A DNA stretch of 64,000 nucleotides from Bicyclus anynana. Taxonomy: Eukaryota; Arthropoda; Insecta; Lepidoptera; Nymphalidae. The notes under the pieces were generated by a model. It saw only the letters and a list, made by a program, of their open reading frames with translations, did no database searches and was not told the origin of the DNA. Shown one piece after another: positions 56,810 to 64,000 of this stretch (its first letter is position 1; the number at the start of each line of letters is the position of its first letter). Position numbers and translations under genes: made by a program. The stretch is from assembly GCF_947172395.1 (NCBI RefSeq), contig NC_069098.1, positions 5,387,001-5,451,000 on the forward strand, in the 5' to 3' direction.

Positions 56810-56915
56810 TGAAATGCAGCCAGTATTCTTGCCACCATTCCACGTGGGCGTGATTGGTATAGTTATTAGGATAAGTTAGCTTAAGTTCCTTATTGTATTC
56901 TTTCTAAATAAAAAA
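56810..56915 (+). mobile_element. LINE 3' tail matching 50425-50530
   Basis: GAAATGCAGCCAGTATTCTT to GTTCCTTATTGTATTCTT, about 90% like the end of the fragment upstream of copy C; only the tail is present. Confidence 0.65.
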
Positions 56916-57636
56916 AATGTTAATTATTAAAAAAAACATAATCTTATAATATTTTGTTATTATACTAAGATAATGTCCAATAACTTAATCTTAGTCTTTC
57001 ACTAACTATTACGTTTTTAGGTCACATTGTTCACGTGATCTTAATTTTTTGGTTGGTTTGAATTTTGGTTATAACATGTTTTTTTTTTAAGTTACGCAAA
57101 ACTTATAGTGTGACCTACCTATACTTAAGACATTCATGTCTACGTTTTGTTATCGGACGCAACTAAGTCTGGAAGATGACTTGGAAGGAAAACGTTCCAC
57201 CATTGCTCCCTACGTCCATATAATTACGAAAACAAAATGTTAGTAGTCAATAAGATATAGTTTATTTATAGACCTCTACTTATAATTTATAATTACTATA
57301 GTAAATAATTTTAATTTATAATTGAGAAACGTCAAGTTTGTCTGTTTGTAGTGATTCTATTACTAACCTGTATTTAGTGTTAGTATTAACAGTATAAACT
57401 AATTAAATTAATCAAGCAGCAAGCAGGAAATAAAATCGAAAAGGAAAATGTTCTGATAAAATTGCCATATATTTGGTGAACATGATTAGACACGCTTGTG
57501 GCCTCAACATAATTAATTCCATTTAGCAGTAGTAATGTAATTTATGTGTTCAAAAGTAATTTTTAGCAAATAAATGTTGTTTCGTGAACAATGGTCATAT
57601 TCAAGTGCCTACCTAAACGTTAAATATTAATTTACA

Positions 57637-57840
57637 ATGGCAAATCAATGCGCTGCTTTGGTCAATGTTACTTTAGATACTCGTACTTTTATTTCGAACG
57701 ATGAATACGCTTCAGTAGAGTTATATCAAGGCTACAGTGATGGTTTGCTAATGTTTGCTTCGGTGTGTTTCATGATTTCCATGGCAATTGGCATCCCTGG
57801 AAATCTTTTAACCATAGTTGCGTTGGCGAAATATAAAAAA
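57637..57840 (+). CDS. Copy E exon 1: N-terminus and TM1
   Basis: 68 codons from ATG 57637 (ACAATGG context). Ends IVALAKYKK, then GCAAGT. Reading through the intron would add 12 codons before a TGA at 57877. Confidence 0.87.
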
Positions 57841-60800
57841 GCAAGTAACTCTCTAATTTCTGATGTATTTAGCCAATGATTACGAGAAACGAACGAAGGT
57901 CCTTGGTAATTTAACTTGTTGATGAAAATGCTTACCGATTTATACGTGTCCAAATGTTCTATATCTCTAAACAGTATGTATGATAGAACAGTAATAGCGT
58001 AATAGTATAAATAATACTATTAATCACGTGTCTAAAACGGTGAAGAAAAAACATCGTGAAGAAATCTGCAAAAGTGAGAAATTTCTTAATTCTCTACGTG
58101 TGTGAAGTCTGCCAATCCGCATTGGGCCAGCGTGAGGGAAGGCCTAAGCACTTTCATTTTGAGAGGAGAATCGTGCTTAACAGTGAACCAAACCGAATAT
58201 GTTAGAAGGGATCTGGGCCTTTAGCCATATTATATATAAATTCACTTTCTACAAATAAGACAATCGTTATCCATGGGTACACAATTAAACTATCAATTGG
58301 ATATGTTATCCAATACTTTTTATAAATTTCAAAGCATTAGCGTTTGCAAAAAGAAAATCGATATGTGAAATAGGGATCTGTCTCTATAGCCAAGTGGCAC
58401 GTCAATTCTCTTTCTACGAACGTTCGTAGAAAGAGAATCCATGACACTTGGTTAGACGGGCTAGGGCTGTAGTAGTTACACACTAATTCTCTTTCCACAA
58501 ACGAATATCGATAACAAAATGTCATCTCCACACTTTTTTAGGTTTCGAAGCCTAACGTTTGTAGAAAAAGAATAGACATGTTACATGGCTAGGCTCTGTT
58601 TCGATAAAACATGTTTCATTATTTATTTAAATTATCCAGGTGCATAACGCGACAGCAGTGTTCATAATGAACTTGTCTTGCACGGACTTACTGCTACTAT
58701 GCCTGGATCCGCCTCTGGCTGCGTCCGCTTACTGGAGGCGTTCTTGGACTCTTGGCAGAGTCGCGTGCCAGATGTATGCTTTAGGGAAATGCTTACTGAT
58801 CTCCGCCTCCGTGTTCACGATCCTAGCTATCACCATTAATAGATACATCCTTATAATTCACCCGAGGCTTTACCGCAAGTAAGTAACAATTACTGAGAAT
58901 ATATACTTATCGACCTCAAATTAAAATAAAACCACTATAAAAATGACGTATTACAGTTATTTTGGCAGCAGTCCTCCGAAACCCATATTCGATTTTATTT
59001 TAAATATAATATTATAAACGCGAAAGTTTGTATGGATGTTTGGATATTTGGATGTTTGTTACTCTTTAACGCCGCTTCTACTAAAGCGATTTGGCTAAAA
59101 TTTGAAATGGAAATGGATTTTATTCTGGATTAACACATAGGCTACATTTTATCCCGAAATAATTATGAATAAAATCCATGGTTTCCCGAGATTTGCGAAA
59201 ACTGATGATTTTAATGATTTGAAAGTTTGTTACTCTTTCACGCCTCCACTACTTAACCGAATTAGCTGAAATTTGGTATTGAGATATATTATAGCATTTA
59301 TTAACACATAGGCTACTTTTTATCTCGGAAAAATCCATGGTTCCCGAGGGATTTGGAAAAACTAAATTCCATGCGGACGAAGTCGCGGGCGTCCGCTAGT
59401 TTTAAATAAAATTAATATAGTTCGATAGCTCACCGATAAAGGGGCCAGGCCACATAAAACATAAAAAATAAAAAGTCAAAATTCATTTATTTCAATTATT
59501 TCAATTATCATCATATCATTATGTACGTCAGGCTCAACGGGCTTAATCCCCGCCCCCTAAACTATTGTCGTACTTACTCTACACACGCACAGTCTTTCCG
59601 AATGAGGGATGAGAATAAAATAAATGGATATATAAACCCTCCATCCCCATTCTACCACAGAACAGCGAGTCGCCGTAAAAATTTTCAGGCATCCTTTTGT
59701 TGCTGATGTCCAGTCGACACGCTCATAACGTTTCGCAGCGACGTTTCTAATAAGAACAGCGAAGATGTGGAAAGACCTTCCGGCTTCTGTGTTTTCTAAA
59801 ACTTACGATTTGTGCACCTTCTAGACTAAGAGCGAATAGGTATCTTCTAGGCTTCTAGCTCTAACCTAGACCTCATTATTGATTTCCACCAGGCATGAGT
59901 TAGGTAGTCAAGCGCAAGTCTACTCTGTATATTTATATTTTTAAGTAAATGGTAAATATTTTTCAAAAAACATTATAATATTTTAAACTATTAGTCTATA
60001 TTTACTAATATTATAAAGAAGTAAACTTTATGCGTTAACGAGATTGAAGGGGGTAGATAATCTGTGTAAGGTAAAAACCTACTGAACCGATTTTGGAAAT
60101 TTATTTTAATATAGAAAGCTATTAGCATTATTTTCGAGTGTCATGTGCTATATTTTATCGTCATATTACCATGGGAGTAGGAGCTATGCGAGTGAACCTG
60201 CGAGACGATTGTTAGTAATATTAATTTTAGATGTTTATTTTCACATCACTCATGAAATAATTATGGTTACAGGATGTATCGGGGACGAAACCTGATAATA
60301 ATGTTGGCAGCAATTTGGATATCGCCATTGATAGCTTTGATACCAACTTATTTAGGAAAATGGGGTTGTTTCGATATAGACACAAATGATGGCCCGTGCT
60401 CAATAGTTTACGTCCAGAATAAGAGATCATCTAAAAAAACTCTATTTATACTAGTGCTTGGCTTACCATGTGCAGTGATAATATTCTGTTATGCGCGAAT
60501 ATTTTTTATAGCACGAAAAACAACAAAGAAATCTCAGAACTCACAAAGCAAAAATATTAACAGTACTATAGAAACAACAAAACGTATTACTTCATCAATA
60601 AACGCTACATCTGCCGTAATCAGTATGAAGTGCGAAGAGAAAAGAAAACATATTCCCGTAGAATTCTCATCTTATTCAGAATACTATGAAGATTCCTCAT
60701 TAGAAGCACAGGGTCGCACTGATTCCAACACAGACAAGGACAAGGGAATTCCTTGGAAACGACCGAGAGTTAAAGGAAACCTGTTACAACGATCTGTAAA

Positions 60801-61053
60801 GTTTTTTAATCTAAAGAGTCCGACGCGTAAAGATAGAAGGCTAGGGACAATGATAATAGCTATCATGATATCGTTTTGCGTATGTAATTTGCCTACTGTA
60901 TTAACTGTTACAATAAGTGGAATTACTTCTGAGCCTGTTTTAAATATTATAGCTCATGTACTTCTCTGTTTTTCATGTTGCTTCAATCCGGTCATTTATG
61001 TCGTTATGTCAAACGAGTATCGAAAAGCTTACAACAATTTGTTTAAACATTAA
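57637..61053 (+). CDS. Moody-like class A GPCR, copy E (3 exons, 407 aa), GC donor
   Basis: Coding exons are 57637-57840, 58640-58878 and 60273-61053. The product is 407 residues. Marks: N-glycosylation site NVT, GIPGN in TM1, NLSCTD in TM2, ITINRYILIIHPRLYRK, loop 2 DGPCSIVY, TM6 with CNLP, TM7 CFNPVIYVVMSNEYRKAY. The tail is very short (NNLFKH). The donor of intron 1 is GCAAGT, whereas every other copy has GT at this position. The flanking consensus (AAA|GCAAGT) fits a functional GC-AG intron. Intron 1 (799 bp) holds a palindromic element, and intron 2 (1394 bp) holds a two-part dispersed repeat. AATAAA is at 61100. Confidence 0.86.
58022..58205 (+). mobile_element. SINE family B, 3' part
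   Basis: ATCACGTGTCTAAAACGGTG, GCCAATCCGCATTGGGCCAG and TTGAGAGGAGAATCG; head missing and diverged. Confidence 0.7.
58320..58605. repeat. Palindromic element in copy E intron 1, with a 34-bp perfect palindrome
   Basis: 58405-58438 (AATTCTCTTTCTACGAA and its exact complement) is the centre. Flanks carry diverged inverted copies (CGTTTGCAAAAAGAAAATCG, CTCTTTCCACAAACG, CGTTTGTAGAAAAAG) and GCCAAGTGGCACGTC / GACACTTGG. Confidence 0.8.
58640..58878 (+). CDS. Copy E exon 2: TM2-TM3
   Basis: 239 nt after acceptor ATCCAG; VHNATAVFIMNLSCTD to HPRLYRK. The TM3 start (CQMYALGKCLLISAS) is the most divergent of the array. Confidence 0.9.
58985..59402 (-). repeat. Dispersed repeat, double-unit copy, in copy E intron 2
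   Basis: Same two-part structure as 14290-14678: AAACGCGAAAGTTTGTATGG start, TTTAACGCCGC and TTTCACGCC units, GACGAAGTCGCGGGCGTCCG end. Confidence 0.8.
60273..61053 (+). CDS. Copy E exon 3: TM4-TM7
   Basis: 781 nt after acceptor TTACAG; stop TAA. Loop 3 is Ser/Thr/Lys-rich and unrelated in detail to that of C and D, but ends in the shared SPTRKDRRLGTMIIAIMISF block. Confidence 0.9.
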
Positions 61054-61629
61054 AAACAATATCGTCAATAGCTGTGTAACAAGTTACAATGTTAACATAA
61101 ATAAAGCATAGTAGCAAGGAAAAACACCAAATATTTTTTTTCTAATTTTTTTAAGTACTAAATAGTTACTTGGGACGCTCGATGGGCTGATAGGGCGAAG
61201 TGATAACTTAAGCCTGCTGCCGTATGCGTAAGAGAAAGGGTAGTCAGATAGAGTGATGACGTAACGCGTTAAGTTACAAAGCGGTTAAGCCTCTTATAAG
61301 AAGTTATCACTTCAAAAGTTCAACCCTGCTGCTGCGAGACATTTGAGTGTCCAAGCAATCGGTGGTCTGGGCTCTAGAGTGAGGAACCTCCTCACAATAC
61401 GCGTTGTCTCATGAGTCACTGCCTTATGTATCAGTCCTAAAGCCTAGGGGCTAAAGTAATTTTGTTTTTTTTTTTAATTTCTGTCTGTTACGAGTACTAG
61501 TCTACTAAAACGAAAAAGGTTTAATTTGTAAAAAGTTTAATCATACTAAAATAATGACCTCTATTAGACGAAGGAGGTTTTATTCGTAAATAGAATCATC
61601 ATAGGTAGGTTCGAGTAGGTATTTAATTG

Positions 61630-61915
61630 TTTGATAAAAATTTGCAAATTCGTACGAAATGCAGCGTTCTTGTCTGTGGAATGCGTCATTTTTTTATTTG
61701 ATGTTTATTGAGCTGCGAGCTACGTCTTCAAAATTAAATTTAACATTGAATTCTGTACTATTTTTTTTGCATATTCTTGCAATCGTAGTGAAAAGTATAA
61801 TGTAATACGCGGGGCTAAACCCATTATAAACTCGGTTTCTTTTGCGGCCCTCGCCTTACGGCTCGTGCCCTAAAAATACCTCGTATATAATGGATCTTTT
61901 TGGCCCCTTATATAA
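61630..61915. repeat. Dispersed repeat upstream of copy F, shared with copy A flank
   Basis: GCAGCGTTCTTGTCTGTGGA, TTTATTGAGCTGCGAGCT and the right end GCCCTAAAAATACCTCG. Similar in position to 20050-20295 relative to the following receptor exon. Confidence 0.6.
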
Positions 61916-62155
61916 CAATCTAATATATTTAAATACCTACCTAACTTCCCTGTGTTACACCTACACCTATTTGCTTTACTAAATTTTTAATACTGGCATT
62001 AAAATAGCTAAGTATAAACACTGAGCAGGAAAACTAACATTTATTAAAACTAACAATCATTAACAGTAATACAAAGAACTTGTAACACGTGCGAAGTGTT
62101 ATTTGTAATTAATTTAAATATAATAAAAAAACAATTAAGAAAAGTCACGTTCAGA

Positions 62156-62362
62156 ATGGCATCTCCACTGAATAAAAGTATTACATTTCCGAATAATAGT
62201 TTAAGGGCACTTGTGACAGATGCTGATTACGCTGCAGTTGAATTGTTCAAAGAATATCCCGATGCTCTTATGAAATTTGCATTTGCGTGCTGTGTGATCT
62301 CCATGATTATTGGCATCCCTGGAAACCTTATTACAATCATTGCATTATCAAGATATAAAAGA
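62156..62362 (+). CDS. Moody-like GPCR copy F, exon 1 only (gene continues past window)
   Basis: 69 codons from ATG 62156 (TTCAGAATGG). The N-terminus has NKS and NNS sites, then AAVELFKEYPDALMKFAFACC and TM1 with IIGIPGNLITIIALSRYKR. Donor AGA|GTAAGT at 62363, phase 0, as in the other copies. No exon 2 is found in the remaining 1.6 kb, so TM2-TM7 must lie downstream of the window, or the copy is a fragment. Confidence 0.8.
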
Positions 62363-64000
62363 GTAAGTAACTGAATATCTTCATCATCAATACATCAATA
62401 TCATTACATATAAATAAAGTGTTTTCAAGTGCTTACAGATATTTATACGATACTAAAACATAATAAAGCTTTTTTTTTAATTTTGTCTATCTGTCAGTTT
62501 GTCCGGGCTAATCTATGGAACCGTTGAACCGATTTAAATGGCACTTTCATCTAAATATATATAACTCTGGTGGCAGGTGACTGACATATCAACACATAGT
62601 GATCTATCAACGCATAGCCCAAACTACTTAATGGATCGGTTTGTTTGTCATGCAGGTAGATGTTATGACGTAGGCATCCGCTGAGCAATTATTTTGATCG
62701 ATTCTACCCCTAAGGGGATAAAATAGGTGATAAAAGTTTGTATGAAATTTTGTCATTTTTAAACCGATCGGGCTGAGACTTTGCTTGAATAAAGCTACCA
62801 TGACGTAGGCATCCCCTAAGAAAGGATTTTGATAAATTCAACCCCTAAAGTGATAAAATAGGGGTTAAAAGTTTACATTGATTTCCACTAGTTGAAAAAT
62901 AAAGATATTGATCAACGTATAAACTACTTTTTATCCCGAAAAAATACATGATTTTGTGAAAAACTGAGTTTCACGCTGACAAAGTAGCGGTCCTTCGCTT
63001 GTTATTAATATCACCTTAGAGTCCAAAAAGCTAAAATGTAAAATGATGGGCTAGAATCCTACTAGTCTTTTTCCTAATATTATTTTGCTTTTCATTGTAT
63101 TTGTTGAAATTATATGAAAGCTATTGCCTGTAATATATAACTGCAAGGCCCAAGTCTTACCTGAGGTAACGATTTATACTTCATGTGCCTGTAAATTCGT
63201 TAACCATGCCATTCAGATCGGAAGAAAGTTTGGTTGCTTGCTGACATAAATAATCATTGCGGTAAAACAAAGTAGCAGTGTTTTCCAAGATAAACTACAC
63301 TCGCGCTCTACTTTATTTAATTATTTAATGCAAAGAACGTTTATTTAATGCAAAGAACGTTTCTTTAACGTCCGTTAAAAAACCTCTCGTGCGAATGGGG
63401 TGCTTAGCCGTTGATTGCGATCTCACTTTTACTTAATTTCTAGTTTCAATCCTTCTTTATTTATTTGATCTTTCTATTTCCGTCTGTATGGTAACGTATT
63501 ATAAAATTTTTAATCTCATTAAAAAACTCTTATGTTCTCAATAATTACCAGTTAAGGTTTATTATTGTTTAAAATTCAATTGTTTCTTAGTTTTTAGTGT
63601 ATTTAAATATTTAAATGCCTTCAGTTTATAAAGTAAGATCTTAGTTAATGAGCTTAATAGCGGCTTATTTAAAAATGCGCTCCGACAAACAAACTGTAAG
63701 AGCTTAATTATGGTCTAAAGATCTGGCACTAGAAATATATACCTACCCATAACACTTTATTTATTAGTGATAAGAAATAAGTGATAGATAATATTCACAG
63801 TTACACATAGCAAATAGGTTGCCTAGTTAAATTGCGGCCAGACCCATTTGTTAAAATATTTCTAAAAAATAGATTTTGCATTATAAAGCTGAAGAGTTTA
63901 TTTATTCGTTTGTTTGTTTAAACACGCTAATCTCGGGAACTACTGGTCCGATTAGAAAATTTCTTTTAGTGTTTTTTAGCCCATTTATCGAGGACTTCTA
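62363..64000 (+). other. Start of copy F intron 1, to window end
   Basis: No further exon. 62500-63005 is a dispersed-repeat region with repeated CCCCTAA.GGGATAAAATAGG blocks. A 20-bp sequence (ATTTAATGCAAAGAACGTTT) is duplicated in tandem near 63330. 63880-64000 is the start of another ATTATAAAGCTGAAGAGTTT repeat cut by the window end. Confidence 0.55.

Larger units (their letters stand above)
57841..58639 (+). other. Copy E intron 1 (799 bp, GC-AG)
   Basis: Donor GCAAGT, acceptor ATCCAG. Contains a SINE B 3' part (58022-58205) and a palindromic repeat cluster (58320-58605). Confidence 0.75.

Noticed and set aside
1..64000. CRISPR arrays, bacterial operons or riboswitches
   Set aside because: The sequence is clearly animal genomic DNA with spliced genes and eukaryotic retroelements; no regularly spaced repeat-spacer array exists (the 54162-54472 array has no unique spacers).
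62363..64000. Exon 2 of copy F
   Set aside because: No sequence encoding the NATA..IMN..D block or an NRY motif after a suitable acceptor was found before the window end.

Overview
The window looks like a stretch of a lepidopteran (moth or butterfly) chromosome. It is AT-rich and intron-rich, with long non-coding tracts full of short interspersed repeats: several tRNA-derived SINE-like families, RTE-type LINE tails ending in (ATG)n tracts, many short terminal-inverted-repeat elements and a degraded mariner-like relic. The species cannot be named from sequence alone, and assignment to Lepidoptera rests on recognising repeat types by eye.

The only host genes I can support are a head-to-tail array, all on the + strand, of rhodopsin-class GPCRs of the insect moody / Tre1 type: copies A (20750-27608), B (28485-43060), C (50748-52637), D (53217-55823), E (57637-61053) and the first exon of F (62156-62362, which continues beyond the window). 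Every complete copy has three coding exons. Exon 1 carries the N-terminus and TM1, exon 2 carries TM2 and TM3 (exactly 239 nt in all five copies), and exon 3 carries TM4 to TM7 and the tail. The introns are phase 0 and phase 2. All copies have NRY in place of the DRY motif. C and D are a recent duplicate pair that also share about 170 bp of 5' flank. Moody-type receptors are known for glial and blood-brain-barrier roles in flies, and Tre1-type receptors for cell migration. What the extra copies do here is unknown.

Intron 1 of copy B contains a 7065-bp errantivirus-type Ty3/gypsy retrotransposon (34179-41243) in the sense orientation. Its two 208-bp LTRs are identical by eye and it is flanked by a 4-bp CTCG duplication. 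It has a tRNA-Ser-type primer-binding site, gag, a -1-frameshifted pol and an env-like frame interrupted by one frame change. This is a young insertion.

Region by region: 1-20.7 kb is repeat-rich DNA with no supported host gene. 20.7-28 kb is copy A. 28.5-43.1 kb is copy B with the errantivirus in its first intron. 43.1-50.7 kb is a gene-poor AT-rich gap. 50.7-61.1 kb holds copies C, D and E closely packed. 62.2 kb is the start of copy F, and the rest is repeats. Notable non-coding structures are a perfect 31-bp-arm hairpin at 6856-6921, a four-unit 78-bp tandem array of hairpins in intron 1 of copy D, a 34-bp perfect palindrome in intron 1 of copy E, two abutting hairpin elements just after exon 1 of copy B, and a GC donor splice site in copy E.
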